Below are positions 36,582 through 47,309 of a stretch of DNA of 64,000 nt, piece after piece. The DNA comes from Solibacillus palustris (GTDB lineage Bacteria; Bacillota; Bacilli; Bacillales_A; Planococcaceae), in the NCBI RefSeq assembly GCF_022549215.1, contig NZ_JAKZFC010000006.1, positions 124,001-188,000 on the forward strand, given 5' to 3'. Under the pieces are notes generated by a model. It did no database searches and had not been told where the DNA came from. It saw nothing but the letters and a program-made list of their open reading frames with translations. Within the stretch, counting starts at the first letter, position 1; each line of letters opens with the position of its first letter. A program made the position numbers and the translations under genes.

Positions 36582-37517
36582 CTATTTACGTAATTTAGGA
36601 TCTAGTGCGTCGCGAAGTCCGTCTCCAACAGCGTTAAATGCAAAAATGGTTAACGATATGAAAACGGCAGGGAATATTAGACGCCACGGCGCGGATTGAA
36701 TGGCCTTATTACCTTCTGAAGCCATCGTTCCCCAACTTGACATCGGTTGTTGAACGCCTAAGCCGATATAGCTTAAAAATGATTCAGTAAAAATCGCACT
36801 TGGAATGGTTAAAGTCATTGTTACCAAAATCACACCCATTGCATTTGGTATAAGGTGGCGTTTAATTAAATGCCATGTGTTTGCACCTAATGTTTGAGCT
36901 GCCAATACATATTCACGATTTTTTATCGAAAGCACTTCCGCACGAACAATACGGGCCATGTTAACCCAACCAGTAATCGAAAGTGCAATAATCATTGGAA
37001 CTAAGCCTTTTTCCATTACTACTAATAAAATAATTACAACTAAAATATATGGAATTGCTGTTAGAACGTCTACAATACGCATCATAATATTATCGATACG
37101 ACCACCTATTAATCCAGAAATACTCCCCCAAAGAACCCCAATAATTAAATCGATTACAGCAGCCGCAAGTCCAATAAATAAAGATATACGAGCCCCTTGC
37201 CAAACACGAACAAATAGATCGCGAGCAAGGTCATCTGTACCGAACCAATGGGCAGCAGATGGCGCGGTATTGTAAAGTCCCGTGTTTTCTTCGTAAGACC
37301 ACGTAGAGAGCATGGGTGCAAAAATAGCCATAATAGTAACAAATGCTAAAATGATTAGTCCGATAATAGCTAATTTATTATGAGAAAATCGATACATTAC
37401 TTCTTGCCAAAAAGATATTTGCTTTTTGTTTAATGTATCTGCGTCACTTGTACGAGCCCCAACAATTTTAAAACGTTCAGGAGCGATATGGTCGAAGTTG
37501 TTGTTATTAGTTGTCAT
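36582..37517 (-). CDS. oppC: Oligopeptide ABC permease OppC
   Basis: 311 residues; six membrane segments after a cytosolic head. The EAA loop ([25 protein letters not shown]) contacts OppD/F. It overlaps oppB by 4 nt. Confidence 0.95.
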   Translation of the reverse strand: MTTNNNNFDHIAPERFKIVGARTSDADTLNKKQISFWQEVMYRFSHNKLAIIGLIILAFVTIMAIFAPMLSTWSYEENTGLYNTAPSAAHWFGTDDLARDLFVRVWQGARISLFIGLAAAVIDLIIGVLWGSISGLIGGRIDNIMMRIVDVLTAIPYILVVIILLVVMEKGLVPMIIALSITGWVNMARIVRAEVLSIKNREYVLAAQTLGANTWHLIKRHLIPNAMGVILVTMTLTIPSAIFTESFLSYIGLGVQQPMSSWGTMASEGNKAIQSAPWRLIFPAVFISLTIFAFNAVGDGLRDALDPKLRK

Positions 37518-38446
37518 GATTTTTTCGCTCCTTTTAACTTAATTCGTGGATCGATAAATTGATATAGAATATCTACAATTAATACAGCGAGCAATAAAAT
37601 AATGGAGTAGAAAACGGTTACACCCATAATTGTTGTATAATCACGATTTGTAATAGATTGAACGAAGTGGCGTCCAATACCAGGAACCGCAAATATTTGT
37701 TCGATAATGAAACTACCAGTTACAACACCAGCAGTTAAGGGTCCTAAATATGTGACAACTGGCAACAATGCATTGCGTAGTGAGTGCTTGAAGACGACTG
37801 ACCATTTTCCAATCCCTTTTGCACGTGCTAATTTAACATACTCACTATTATTTTGTTCTAACATACTTGATCGTGTTAGTTTTGCAATGAAGCCGGCGTG
37901 TGTTAGGGCAATTGCAGTTGCAGGCAATACTGTGTAGATAAAGCCTTTCCATCCAGTTACCGGGAACCATCCGAGTTTCAAAGAAAAAAATAATTGTAAA
38001 AGACCCGCTAAAATAAATGATGGTACTGAAATCCCCAAGACGGCGATTACAGTCGACACATAGTCAGGAAACTTATTATGGTAGAGCGCGGATATAACAC
38101 CTAACAATATTCCAAAACCAATGGCTAATATCATCGCCTCAATTCCTAAAACTAAAGACACAGGGAATCCTTCTGAAATCATATCGTTTACAGAACGACC
38201 TTTATATTTCATCGATTCACCGAAATCAAATGTAAATGACGAAACTAAGTAGTCCTTATATTGAATGTACCAAGGATTATTGAGGCCATATTTTTCGTTT
38301 AGTTGCTGTTCAATTGCTGGCGGAAGTTGACGTTCACTAGCGAATGGACTACCTGGAGCCAACTTCATTAAGAAGAATGTAGCTGAAATAATAACAAAAA
38401 GAGCAACGAAGATGTAAAGAATTCTCTTTAAAATGTAGTTAAGCAT
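37514..38446 (-). CDS. oppB: Oligopeptide ABC permease OppB
   Basis: 310 residues; N-terminal helix [18 protein letters not shown] and an LxPGSPF loop, then the EAA motif [28 protein letters not shown], both standard for OppB. Start ATG 38446 behind AAAGGGGGTC. Confidence 0.95.
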   Translation of the reverse strand: MLNYILKRILYIFVALFVIISATFFLMKLAPGSPFASERQLPPAIEQQLNEKYGLNNPWYIQYKDYLVSSFTFDFGESMKYKGRSVNDMISEGFPVSLVLGIEAMILAIGFGILLGVISALYHNKFPDYVSTVIAVLGISVPSFILAGLLQLFFSLKLGWFPVTGWKGFIYTVLPATAIALTHAGFIAKLTRSSMLEQNNSEYVKLARAKGIGKWSVVFKHSLRNALLPVVTYLGPLTAGVVTGSFIIEQIFAVPGIGRHFVQSITNRDYTTIMGVTVFYSIILLLAVLIVDILYQFIDPRIKLKGAKKS

Positions 38447-38489
38447 TTGACAGACCCCCTTTAAATTTTTGAAAATTCTGTAATATTAT

Positions 38490-38531
38490 GAAAGGCTGCT
38501 CCAAATCACGAGGATTTTTGAGCAGCCTTTC
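38490..38531. terminator. Attenuating hairpin between oppA and oppB
   Basis: GAAAGGCTGCTC at 38490-38501 pairs perfectly with GAGCAGCCTTTC at 38520-38531. Placed after oppA, it would let oppA mRNA exceed that of the membrane genes, a common design for binding proteins. Confidence 0.75.
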
Positions 38532-38570
38532 GTGTACAACTACACAAAAAATACTGATGAATCGTTGAAA

Positions 38571-40238
38571 TTATTTATTGATATCAACGTTTTTAAGTGA
38601 AATGTTACCTAAAGCATCTGGAACCATGCCTGTTACAAAGTCTTTATTAATGTAAAGGTTTGTGTAGAAGTAGATTGGAGCTACTGGCATTTCATCCATC
38701 ATGATAGCTTCTGCTTCTAATAATATTGCAGTACGTTTTGCAGGATCTGCTTCAATAACAGACTGTTTTAATAATGCTGTGTAATCAGCATTTTCCCAAC
38801 CTGTATCGTTGTTACCATTTGAAGCTGTGTTATACATTTCTAAGAATGTATAAGCATCGTTGTAGTCAGCAATCCAGCCTAAACGCCCAACTTGGTAGTC
38901 TAAGTTTGATAATTTATCTAAATACACTTGCCATTCAGCGTTATCAAGCTTTACGTTAATGCCTAATTGTGAAGCCCAACCTTGTTGGATGAATTGAGCA
39001 ATTGCAGCGTGTGCCTCAGAAGTATTGTAAGAAACCGTAATTTCTAAATCTGCTGGGCTAGCTAAACCTAACTCTTTTAAACCAGCTTCTAAGAATTTTT
39101 TAGCGCCTTCATAATCAGCGTCTTTGAAGTAACCAGAATCATCGCCGAAACCTCCAACAGCGTTCGGAACCATACCTAAAGCTGGCTCTTGCTCACCTTT
39201 AGTAATGTTTTTGATTAGGCCTGCACGGTCAATCGATAAAGCTAATGCTTTACGAATGTTGGCGTTACTCATAACTTTGTCAGTTGTGTTAAATTTGTAA
39301 TTATAGATACCAGAGTAAGGTTCCACATTTAAAGTACCATCTGCTTTTAAGCGATCCAGTGCCTCTAAAGAGATTGAACCAAAGTTTGTACCTAAGAAAT
39401 CAATTTCATCTGCATCATACATAGCCATTTGAGAGCTTTCAGACTCTACAATAGAAATGTTTACAGTGTCAATTTTGACATTTGCAGCATCCCAGTAAGA
39501 GTCTGATTTAGTTAATACTAGGTTACCGTTGTGAACCCACTCAGTTAAAGTATATGGTCCGTTTGAAACAATTGAATCTGCTTCAGCAAACCAGTTTGCA
39601 TTAGCTTCTTGTGTACCTTTATGGAATGGATACATTGTTTTGAAAGCTGTTAACTCTAGGAAGTACGGTGTTGGCACTTCTAAAGTAACTTCGATTGTTT
39701 TTTCATCAACTACTTTAATACCTAAATCATCACCTGAACCTGAACCAGTATTAAATGCTTCAGCGCCTTTGATTGGATATAAAATTGAAGCGTATTCAGA
39801 TGCATTCGCTGGATCTAAAACCCATTTCCAAGAATAAGCAAAATCTTCTGCAGTAACTGGGTCACCATTTGTCCATTTAGCATCACGTAATTTGAACGTG
39901 TATGTTAAAAGGTCATCAGAAATTTCATAGCTTTCAGCAGCAGCTTCTTTAGCTTCGCCGTTTTCCATAGTCATTAACCCTTCGAAAATGTTTTGAATCA
40001 TAGTACTTGAAGTCGTATCTGTTGCCAAACCAGGGTGTATTGATGGTGGCTCAGATCCAAATACTAAGTTAAGTTCTTTTGGTTCTGAAGCTGGTTCTGT
40101 AGTACTTTCGGTACCTGTGTCTGTCGTGCCTTCGGATGATGTGTCAACCTCTTCCTTACTGTCATCTGAACCACATGCAGCAAGTACGATCGACAGTACA
40201 AGTACCATCATCAGTGTTAGAAATTTGTTGAATTTCAT
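38571..40238 (-). CDS. oppA: Oligopeptide-binding lipoprotein OppA
   Basis: 555 residues from ATG 40238 (GGGAGGTTAAC upstream). A lipoprotein signal ends LAAC (Cys22), followed by an acidic Ser/Thr/Glu linker to about 53. The body is an SBP family 5 protein (LTYTFKLRDAKWTNGDPVTAEDFAYSW). It captures peptides for OppBCDF; in Bacillus this system also takes up Phr signalling peptides during sporulation and competence. Confidence 0.95.
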   Translation of the reverse strand: MKFNKFLTLMMVLVLSIVLAACGSDDSKEEVDTSSEGTTDTGTESTTEPASEPKELNLVFGSEPPSIHPGLATDTTSSTMIQNIFEGLMTMENGEAKEAAAESYEISDDLLTYTFKLRDAKWTNGDPVTAEDFAYSWKWVLDPANASEYASILYPIKGAEAFNTGSGSGDDLGIKVVDEKTIEVTLEVPTPYFLELTAFKTMYPFHKGTQEANANWFAEADSIVSNGPYTLTEWVHNGNLVLTKSDSYWDAANVKIDTVNISIVESESSQMAMYDADEIDFLGTNFGSISLEALDRLKADGTLNVEPYSGIYNYKFNTTDKVMSNANIRKALALSIDRAGLIKNITKGEQEPALGMVPNAVGGFGDDSGYFKDADYEGAKKFLEAGLKELGLASPADLEITVSYNTSEAHAAIAQFIQQGWASQLGINVKLDNAEWQVYLDKLSNLDYQVGRLGWIADYNDAYTFLEMYNTASNGNNDTGWENADYTALLKQSVIEADPAKRTAILLEAEAIMMDEMPVAPIYFYTNLYINKDFVTGMVPDALGNISLKNVDINK

Positions 40239-40667
40239 TTGTTAACCTCCCATTTTGCGTAATATTCTGACAACTTGTAACGCAATATAACTATATCAAA
40301 AACAAATAAAATAATAAACATTTTTTCAATTTTTTAGAAAAAAATTTTTATGATTGTTTAATATAGTAATATTGGCGCGTTTTTTATTTAATGTTCTTAA
40401 AATGAAATATATGTTTTAAATAGTATTTTTATTTATTTTAAAAGTAATTCTTGGCCAAAATTGATGAATAAATATCAATGGTATAATGTAACATCGTTAT
40501 GTGAGTTGAAGAAAGGTGAAATTACCTATATCAAAAAAATACAATAATAAAGAATAACAAAGAAAAAGGCGAGATACAGAAAAAATGAATACTTATTCAA
40601 TAATTAAGGACTGAGAATGTATAAATTTTTCTATTTTTACCATCCTTATCAAAAAAGGAGTGGTGAA
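40239..40667. other. AT-rich gap between opp and catalase
   Basis: About 430 bp of divergent control region, with no coding potential, strong dyad or recognised operator (no clear PerR box seen by eye). Confidence 0.5.
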
Positions 40668-42209
40668 ATGGAAGAAAATATATTGACAAATCGTCAAGGA
40701 CATCCTGTTACGAACAATCAGCAAATCCGTTCTGTTGGCAAACGTGGTCCGGCGACATTAGAAAACTATGATTTTATTGAAAAAATTAGTCATTTTGATC
40801 GCGAACGAGTACCAGAGCGTGTTGTACATGCAAGGGGAGCTGGGGCTCACGGTTATTTTGAAGCATATGGTACGGTTGGCAATGAGCCGATTGCTAAGTA
40901 CACAAGAGCAAAGCTATTTCAAACAAAAGGTAAAAAGACACCAGTATTCGTCCGATTTTCAACGGTAATTCATGGAGGACATTCACCTGAAACATTGCGT
41001 GACCCACGTGGCTTTGCGGTTAAATTTTATACTGAGGATGGAAATTGGGATTTAGTAGGCAACAATTTAAAAATCTTCTTTATTCGTGATGCAATGAAGT
41101 TCCCAGATATGATTCATGCTTTTAAGCCAGATCCCGTAACAAATCGTCAAGATGCCGAACGTTTTTTTGATTTTTGTGCAGCCTCACCTGAAAGCTTTCA
41201 TATGGTAACACTCGTTTATTCGCCATGGGGAATTCCAGCAAACTATCGTATGATGCAAGGCTCTGGAGTCAACACGTATAAATGGGTCAATGAACAAGGA
41301 AAAGCAATGCTTATCAAATACCATTGGGAGCCAAAGCAGGGGATTCGCAATTTAACACAGCAGCAGGCACAGGATATTCAAGGAAAAAACTTTAACCATG
41401 CAACGCAAGATTTATTTGATGCGATTGAAAAGGGCGATTATCCTGAATGGGAGCTGTTTGTACAAATGATGGAGGATGGTGAACATCCAGAGCTTGATTT
41501 TGATCCACTTGATGATACGAAACTTTGGCCAGAAGAAAAATTCCCATGGCTGGCAGTTGGCAAAATGACATTGAACAAAAATCCTGATGATTATTTTACT
41601 GAGGTAGAACAAGTCGCATTTGGCACGGGTGTGTTAGTAGATGGACTTGATTTTTCTGATGATAAAATGCTGCAAGAGCGTACATTTAGTTATTCTGATA
41701 CACAACGTTACCGAGTAGGCGCGAATTATTTACAGTTACCGATCAATGCGCCGAAAAAACATGTCGCAACAAATCAGCGTGGGGGACAAATGCAAATAAA
41801 AGTCGACCACCATGAAAATCCACATATTAATTACGAGCCATCATTATTAGGTAGATTAAAGGAAGCTCGACAATCTGGAACAGAATATACTCCTTATATA
41901 GAAGGAAATTTAGTACGGGCACCAATAGACCGAACAAATGACACGAAGCAAGCAGGCGAAACGTATCGTAAATTTGAAAAGTGGGAGCAAGATGATCTTA
42001 TTTTAAATTTAACGACTGATTTAGCAAAATGTGAGTCGGTAATTCAAGAAACGATGATTCGTTACGCAGAAGAGGCAGATGCGGATTATGGGCGTCGTTT
42101 ACGAGAAAATTTACAAAATACTGATAGTACAGGTCCACTTGGTAATGCACAAAATGACGAGGCTGTAGAACAAGCTATTAATGAAAGTAAAGAAACAGAT
42201 CACCTATAA
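40668..42209 (+). CDS. Catalase, monofunctional haem type
   Basis: ATG 40668 lies behind AAAAAAGGAGTGGTG; 513 residues. The distal His is in [18 protein letters not shown], with the active-site Asn in the [17 protein letters not shown] region and the haem Tyr ligand in the R[16 protein letters not shown] segment. It disproportionates hydrogen peroxide in the cytosol. The length lies between KatA (about 480) and KatX (about 547) of Bacillus subtilis; the C-terminus is acidic and Gln/Asn-rich. Confidence 0.95.
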   Translation: MEENILTNRQGHPVTNNQQIRSVGKRGPATLENYDFIEKISHFDRERVPERVVHARGAGAHGYFEAYGTVGNEPIAKYTRAKLFQTKGKKTPVFVRFSTVIHGGHSPETLRDPRGFAVKFYTEDGNWDLVGNNLKIFFIRDAMKFPDMIHAFKPDPVTNRQDAERFFDFCAASPESFHMVTLVYSPWGIPANYRMMQGSGVNTYKWVNEQGKAMLIKYHWEPKQGIRNLTQQQAQDIQGKNFNHATQDLFDAIEKGDYPEWELFVQMMEDGEHPELDFDPLDDTKLWPEEKFPWLAVGKMTLNKNPDDYFTEVEQVAFGTGVLVDGLDFSDDKMLQERTFSYSDTQRYRVGANYLQLPINAPKKHVATNQRGGQMQIKVDHHENPHINYEPSLLGRLKEARQSGTEYTPYIEGNLVRAPIDRTNDTKQAGETYRKFEKWEQDDLILNLTTDLAKCESVIQETMIRYAEEADADYGRRLRENLQNTDSTGPLGNAQNDEAVEQAINESKETDHL

Positions 42210-42296
42210 TGAAAAGCAAATACGAGCAATCGAACTAACATTGAAGCGTGAACCTCTGTTATAATAGCCTTTAGCAAAACATTGATGGAGGCTACA

Positions 42297-42794
42297 ATGG
42301 AAAATAACGATATTTTAATCCGTGTGCGATATGCACTTGATTTAAAGAATAGAGAGATGGTAGAAATTTTTAAGCTAGCCGGCGAAAAAGTGGCAGCAGA
42401 AGAAATGCCAAAAATATTAACAAAGTCTTTAGCGAAAGATGAAGAAGTACCGGCTGATTACGATCAAATTAAATTAAATGATAAAAAACTTGAAGCATTC
42501 TTTAACGGACTGATTACATTTAAACGTGGGCCTATGCCTAAAAAAGAAGGGCAAACTGCGCCAGTGCAAGAAAAACCGGATCATGTAAACAATATGGTAT
42601 TAAAAAAATTAAAGGTCGCTTGTCAGCTAACGACTGAAGAAATGTTAGACGTTTTAGATGATGGAGGAATCGCGGTATCAAAAGGTGAGTTAGGTGCGAT
42701 TATGCGTAAGCCAGGCCACCGTAACTATAAAGAATGTGGCGATAACTTCACTCGTAAGTTTTTAAAAGGCTTATCAATTCGTTATCGTGGATAA
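42297..42794 (+). CDS. DUF1456 (YehS-like) protein
   Basis: ATG 42297 behind GATGGAGGC; 165 residues. Two related halves begin NNDILIRVRYALDLKNREMVEIFKL and NNMVLKKLKVACQLTTEEMLDVL, the duplicated DUF1456 unit. Function unknown. An extended -10 (TGTTATAAT, near 42259-42267) lies upstream, terminator 42801 downstream. Confidence 0.9.
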   Translation: MENNDILIRVRYALDLKNREMVEIFKLAGEKVAAEEMPKILTKSLAKDEEVPADYDQIKLNDKKLEAFFNGLITFKRGPMPKKEGQTAPVQEKPDHVNNMVLKKLKVACQLTTEEMLDVLDDGGIAVSKGELGAIMRKPGHRNYKECGDNFTRKFLKGLSIRYRG

Positions 42795-42800
42795 AAATGA

Positions 42801-42838
42801 GATGTACGAAAAGTAAAATTTTCGTGCATCTTTTTTTA
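42801..42838 (+). terminator. Terminator after the DUF1456 gene
   Basis: GATGTACGAAAA pairs with TTTTCGTGCATC with one wobble, then seven Ts. Confidence 0.88.
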
Positions 42839-42988
42839 GATTAGAAAGCGTAATTTTTTGTGGATATTGAAGTTAAAGTTAATAACAGCTATTTAAATTG
42901 TTAATATCAATGTCGTTGCTTCCTATTTCGATCTGATATTTGTTACAATGAAAAGTATTGTTTATTAAAAAGGAATGGTGAACGAACG

Positions 42989-43885
42989 TTGAAAACATTT
43001 AAAAAAGTTTATATTGAAATTACGAGCGTTTGCAATTTAGCATGTAGCTTTTGTCCGCCAACAGAGCGTGCAAAAGGCTTAATAAAGGTCGAACAATTTG
43101 CCAATATATTAGATGAAATTAGTGGATATACGAAATATATTTATTTACATGTAAAGGGAGAGCCGCTATTACATCCGCGCATTGGGCAATTGTTAGACAT
43201 CGCTCATGAAAAAGGATTCAAAGTAAATATTACAACAAATGGTACTTTAATTAAAAAGAACCGTGACAAGCTGTTAGGAAAGCCTGCATTACGCCAAATC
43301 AATTTTTCGTTGCATAGCTTTGATGGGCATGAGGGTTCAGAAAATCGTGAAAAATATTTGGGTGATATTTTAGAATTTGTACGTGATGTACGTGAGCATA
43401 ATGTAATTATCTCGTATCGTCTATGGAATTTACAGCGCAACAACATTTCGGAAATCGCCAATCGTCGCAACCGCGAAACGTTAGAGATTCTTGAAAAAGA
43501 ATATGATTTAGATTATGAAATTCAAGAACGAGTTGAAATGGGTAAGGGCGTCAAAATCACTAAAAATATTTACTTAAACCAAGATCACGAATTCCGCTGG
43601 CCAAGCCTGCTGGAAAAAGCAGATGAAGGTAAAGGTTTTTGCCATGCGCTTCGTACACATGCTGCGATTTTAGTAGATGGCTCTGTAGTTCCTTGCTGTT
43701 TGGATGGAGAAGGGGTAATCAATTTAGGGAATGTCCATGAACAAAAATTTGGAGACATAATTGGTAGTGAGCGCGCACAAAATTTAGTAGACGGGTTTTC
43801 TCGACGTGAGGCGGTTGAGGAATTATGTAAAAAATGTGGCTTCCGTCAGAAATTTGGAATGGATTCTGAATTACCTGATTTGTAA
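42989..43885 (+). CDS. Radical SAM protein with SPASM-like C-terminal cysteines
   Basis: TTG 42989; 298 residues. The Fe-S cluster Cys are in TSVCNLACSFCPP near residue 13-21; a GEPLLHP phrase and ITTNGTL belong to the TIM-barrel core. C-terminal Cys residues (GFCHAL, VPCCLDGEG, LCKKCGF) resemble a shortened SPASM auxiliary-cluster domain. SPASM enzymes modify peptides or sugars, but no precursor peptide is seen nearby, so the substrate is open. The gene has no operon partner. Confidence 0.85.
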   Translation: MKTFKKVYIEITSVCNLACSFCPPTERAKGLIKVEQFANILDEISGYTKYIYLHVKGEPLLHPRIGQLLDIAHEKGFKVNITTNGTLIKKNRDKLLGKPALRQINFSLHSFDGHEGSENREKYLGDILEFVRDVREHNVIISYRLWNLQRNNISEIANRRNRETLEILEKEYDLDYEIQERVEMGKGVKITKNIYLNQDHEFRWPSLLEKADEGKGFCHALRTHAAILVDGSVVPCCLDGEGVINLGNVHEQKFGDIIGSERAQNLVDGFSRREAVEELCKKCGFRQKFGMDSELPDL

Positions 43886-44023
43886 TAAATAGAAAAAATG
43901 TAATTACATTTTACTTTTGAGTAGTAGGATGTAGTATTATATAATTAATCGTATTTTTTTAACCTAGTTATTTTTCTATAGAGAGTCACTTGAAAATTTA
44001 TATGGTAGTAGGGAGATTAGGCT

Positions 44024-45772
44024 ATGTTTGGGAAAAGTAAAATTGATAACTATGAGTATTTCGGCGAAGCCTCAGCGTCAGATATTCAAACAAATGAGCG
44101 TTTTAAAGAAAAATTAGATTTTTTAGCCTTAAGTAAGGTTCGTCGTCAAAGTGTTTCATTATTAAATCAAATTTATACAGAAAATCGTAATGACATTTTA
44201 GATAATTTCTATACGCGTTTATTATCAATTCCGGAATTTAAACAAATTATAGTAGAGAATTCAAGTGTTGAGCGTTTAAAAGTAACGTTTGACCGTCATT
44301 TTTCTAGTCTTTTCCAAGATGAATTAAACATTGAATATGTATTTAAGCGTCGTCGTATTGCATATACACATGCTCGGATTGGCGTATTACCAAACTGGAT
44401 GATTTCGGCCTACACATTAATCAACCAATTAATTATTCCTTTAATTGCAAAACATTGTGGCCGCGATTATAAAAAATTACTGGATACATTACTTGCATAC
44501 GATAGTTTAGTAACTTTAGATTTGCAAATTATTGTTGAAACATACATTGAAATTCAAGGTGGCTCGGTAGTTAATGGTCTTGGAGAAATCATTAAATACA
44601 ATACGCAACTTGATCAAATGAAAGAGCTTATTCAGTTCCAAGAAGTGCAACATAATGATGTTAAATTAGCGAGCGATTTAATGCTTGAACTTGATTCAAG
44701 TATCGAGGAAATTGCTGCATCGGTAGGGGATATATCGACACATACGCAAGCGTCATTAACAGAATTGAATAATGACCTTACATCATTACAACAAGTATCG
44801 ACGATTTTACAAAATACAGACGAAGGTCAACAAGCAGTGCGCCAAAATGTAGCGAACCTAGTAGACCGTGTACATAGTGTATCAAAAGTAATGGAGCTAA
44901 TCCAAGGTATCGCAGACCAAACAAACTTACTTGCATTAAACGCTTCGATCGAGGCAGCACGTGCAGGTGAGGCTGGTAAAGGTTTCGCAGTAGTAGCAGA
45001 AGAAGTGCGTAAATTAGCAGATGATACTAAACGCTCTGTTCAATCGATTGATTCAGATATTAAAGCATTATTACATATTACTGAAAACATCGATGATTTA
45101 ACAAGACGTTCAACAGAAGAGCTACACGTAGGTGTATCGGATGTAATTCAAATTACGAACACATTATCTGAATTGAATGATACATTACAAACACAAGGTG
45201 CACGCTTTGAAGAAATCGCTTCGACAACTCGTCACCAAGCAGAATCTGCTTCTGAAATTGCTGAGCGCAACCGCAGCATGACAGAAAGCACAATTCGTAG
45301 CCAAGAAATCGCGTTTGATACAGGTGCGGCTATTTATACATTAAGTAAAATGATTGATGAATACCGTTCACAAACAATCTCGAAAAATTTCATTATTTCT
45401 CAAGAAGATATTATCGAGGTAGCAATTACTGATCACCTATTATGGCGCTGGAGAATCTACAACTTATTACTAGGCTTTGAGGAAATGACGAGTTTAAATT
45501 TAGATTCTCCACGTGACTCAAACTTAGGTCAATGGTATTACGGTAAAGGTCGTGAATTACTTGGTGATGAAAAGGAATATCGCGAGTTAGAAACGCCATT
45601 CTTAAAAGTGTATGAAATTGCAAAAAAGGCAGTAAACGCTCATACAGCTGGCGAAAAAGCTTTAGCAGAAAAGTATTTAGAAGAATTGACCGATACATCA
45701 ACAGTTGTAATTACGAAGCTACAACGATTACAAGAAATTTTAATTGATTCAAAAGCACAATTTTTAAAATAA
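44024..45772 (+). CDS. HemAT-like globin-coupled chemoreceptor with degenerate CZB domain
   Basis: 582 residues. Residues about 20-190 form a protoglobin sensor; the proximal haem His is His116 in [13 protein letters not shown] soluble methyl-accepting signalling hairpin follows, tip at 297-332. Residues 462-560 resemble a CZB (chemoreceptor zinc-binding) domain: [14 protein letters not shown]. Only one of the four zinc ligands remains (His471); the Cys position is Ser499 and the later His pair is Phe526 and Tyr530. Bacillus HemAT ends after the signalling domain, so this tail is an addition. It probably mediates aerotaxis. Confidence 0.9.
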   Translation: MFGKSKIDNYEYFGEASASDIQTNERFKEKLDFLALSKVRRQSVSLLNQIYTENRNDILDNFYTRLLSIPEFKQIIVENSSVERLKVTFDRHFSSLFQDELNIEYVFKRRRIAYTHARIGVLPNWMISAYTLINQLIIPLIAKHCGRDYKKLLDTLLAYDSLVTLDLQIIVETYIEIQGGSVVNGLGEIIKYNTQLDQMKELIQFQEVQHNDVKLASDLMLELDSSIEEIAASVGDISTHTQASLTELNNDLTSLQQVSTILQNTDEGQQAVRQNVANLVDRVHSVSKVMELIQGIADQTNLLALNASIEAARAGEAGKGFAVVAEEVRKLADDTKRSVQSIDSDIKALLHITENIDDLTRRSTEELHVGVSDVIQITNTLSELNDTLQTQGARFEEIASTTRHQAESASEIAERNRSMTESTIRSQEIAFDTGAAIYTLSKMIDEYRSQTISKNFIISQEDIIEVAITDHLLWRWRIYNLLLGFEEMTSLNLDSPRDSNLGQWYYGKGRELLGDEKEYRELETPFLKVYEIAKKAVNAHTAGEKALAEKYLEELTDTSTVVITKLQRLQEILIDSKAQFLK

Positions 45773-45779
45773 CAACAAT

Positions 45780-45823
45780 AAAAGCGAGTAACTTAGTCTG
45801 AATTGACTGAGCTACTCGCTTTT
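45780..45823. terminator. Bidirectional terminator between convergent genes
   Basis: AAAAGCGAGTA pairs with TACTCGCTTTT. Confidence 0.88.
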
Positions 45824-45825
45824 CT

Positions 45826-46401
45826 TTATTGTGCCTGTAAAAAGGTTACAGTCATGGATTCACTGTCATATAGACACCATTCCTTATTGTCCACTACTGC
45901 GCCAACATTGATTTGATACGGCTTTTGTCCGATTGCAAGTGGAATATTATAAGGCACCGGTTGACGTTGCCCATTAATATAAATAGCTGCTTCATGGCTA
46001 TGACCAAAAAATAATAGCGGTGTTTTAATTTGTGGGAATGTTGGTTTATATGTTTCATCCCACTCGATTTGATGGCCATGAATTAATGTAGCGTGTTCAA
46101 TTTCACGGACTTCTTCGTATTGTAAAAAACGATGATCACCTGTTACGAGTGCGATTCGTTCTTCTTGATTTCCAATAATAGAGGGAAATGTTAATAGACT
46201 CATAAATTTTTCTTCAATAATGGCTGCATCTTTCAGTTTAGCATTACGAATGGTTTTTGCTTTTTTCTTACCGATTGTACACTCAAACAAATCACCTAAA
46301 CCAATAATTTCAGCTTGCGGCGCAATTTGCTCAATGTGATTTAACACTTTTTTTGTGTTTTTATAATGCGAATGTAAGTCGCTAACGAATGCGTATTGCA
46401 A
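45826..46401 (-). CDS. Calcineurin-like metallophosphoesterase
   Basis: I choose TTG 46401 (QYAFVSDLHSHY, the usual family start) with GGTGGTGA upstream; an extended -10 promoter at 46444-46436 lies inside the longer ORF, which also runs into a repeat. 191 residues. Metal motifs: SDLHSH, GLGDLFE, GNQEE (in place of the usual GNHD or GNHE), HGHQ and FGHSH. The Gln in GNQE replaces a metal-binding His, which is unusual, though related PrpE/ApaH-type proteins also vary here. Substrate unknown. Confidence 0.82.
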   Translation of the reverse strand: MQYAFVSDLHSHYKNTKKVLNHIEQIAPQAEIIGLGDLFECTIGKKKAKTIRNAKLKDAAIIEEKFMSLLTFPSIIGNQEERIALVTGDHRFLQYEEVREIEHATLIHGHQIEWDETYKPTFPQIKTPLLFFGHSHEAAIYINGQRQPVPYNIPLAIGQKPYQINVGAVVDNKEWCLYDSESMTVTFLQAQ

Positions 46402-46435
46402 ATTTTGATCACCACCAATAAAAGAATCATTTTGT

Positions 46436-46444
46436 ATTATACCA
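46436..46444 (-). promoter_or_regulatory. Extended -10 promoter of the phosphoesterase gene
   Basis: TGGTATAAT on the minus strand matches TGnTATAAT; no good -35 is seen, as is usual for extended -10 promoters. Transcription would begin near 46429. Confidence 0.55.
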
Positions 46445-46471
46445 AGAGACATAAAACAAGAAAATAAATAT

Positions 46472-46833
46472 TTAACTTGATTCAGCAAATCCTTTTTGTA
46501 CCGAAAGTGAAGCGACAGGTACGAAAAGTCCCCTACTTCTATTAAGTGGGGGTTAAAATCCCAGCTGAATGGAGGAACTCAGGTTAAGGACGCCGCATCG
46601 TGCGGCAACACCTGAGTGACCAACATCGTGTAGGCCCAAGCCCCGGCGGATGTCACAGATTTTTAGGGGATTTTTAAAGAGGAAGTCAGCCTAAAGACGT
46701 CACATCGTGTGACAACGGCTGACTGACCCACGTCCTGTGGCCCCGAGCTTGAAAAAATCTGGACGCTATTACGCAGAGGCGTAATTGATAAAATCATTTC
46801 AATGAATAAACGATTTGCAAATAGGTGCAAAGG
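46472..46833. repeat. Intergenic repeat R2, copy A, with two folded modules
   Basis: Starts TTTAACTTGATTCAGC, then a short unit with AGTCCCCTACTT/AAGTGGGGG-type pairing ending CCCAGCTGAAT. Two folded modules follow: 46577-46638 (ACTCAGGT/ACCTGAGT enclosing GCCGCATCGTGCGGC) and 46684-46743 (AGTCAGCC/GGCTGACT enclosing GTCACATCGTGTGAC), each followed by a third hairpin. An outer helix joins CAGATTTTT to AAAAAATCTG, and a hairpin with AATTACGC and GCGTAATT ends it, before a trailing ATAGGTGCAAAGG. No ORF. Confidence 0.88.
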
Positions 46834-46891
46834 GTATTTTGGAGTTGGATTTCGAATAGTCTGAAACGGGAAGAACTTTTGCTTCGTAAGA

Positions 46892-47136
46892 TTTAACTTG
46901 CTTCAGCAATCATCTCTCACTTATAGAAGTGGAGTATGAATGCCCGAGAATGTACTTCATTCAACAGGTGTTCAAATCCCAGCTGAATCAAATTATTGCT
47001 CCCGGAGGATGTCACAGATTTTTTAGAGGAGTTTTTCGAGCTAACTCGAAAAAAATCTGGACGCAATTACGCCGAGGCGTAATTGAGTGTTTCACGCTGA
47101 ATATTTAAATTGGAATTTAGAAATTAGGTGCAAAGG
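46892..47136. repeat. Intergenic repeat R2, copy B, without folded modules
   Basis: Starts TTTAACTTGCTTCAGC, ends its first unit at CCCAGCTGAATCAA (inverted relative to the start), then GGATGTCACAGATTTTTT, CGAGCTAACTCG hairpin, AAAAAATCTGGACGC and the AATTACGCC/GGCGTAATT hairpin; trailing TTAGGTGCAAAGG. It is in tandem with copy A but lacks the central modules. Confidence 0.85.
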
Positions 47137-47243
47137 TAAATTAGCCTATAACATACAGTTTATTCAATAGATGCAATTCATAAACGGCAGTTAAAAAATA
47201 ATATTAGGAATAACTATAAGTTTTTGCCCATTAATATTGGTGG

Positions 47244-47263
47244 TAACTATATTCATATAGTTA
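47244..47263 (+). promoter_or_regulatory. Operator-like perfect palindrome before the sugar ABC operon
   Basis: TAACTATATTCATATAGTTA is a perfect 9-bp inverted repeat with a 2-bp centre, placed 46 bp before the binding-protein gene. A half-site TAACTATA is at 47211-47218. Probably bound by a GntR- or RpiR-type regulator encoded elsewhere. Confidence 0.6.
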
Positions 47264-47309
47264 ACATAAATAAAGCTAAGGAGTGTTTCACATTATTCTT
47301 AAAGAAAAG

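Noticed and set aside
46402-46488. Longer start for the phosphoesterase
   Set aside because: Extends past the extended -10 promoter into repeat R2.
46472-47136. CRISPR array
   Set aside because: Repeated blocks are few, unequal and structured, without regular spacers.
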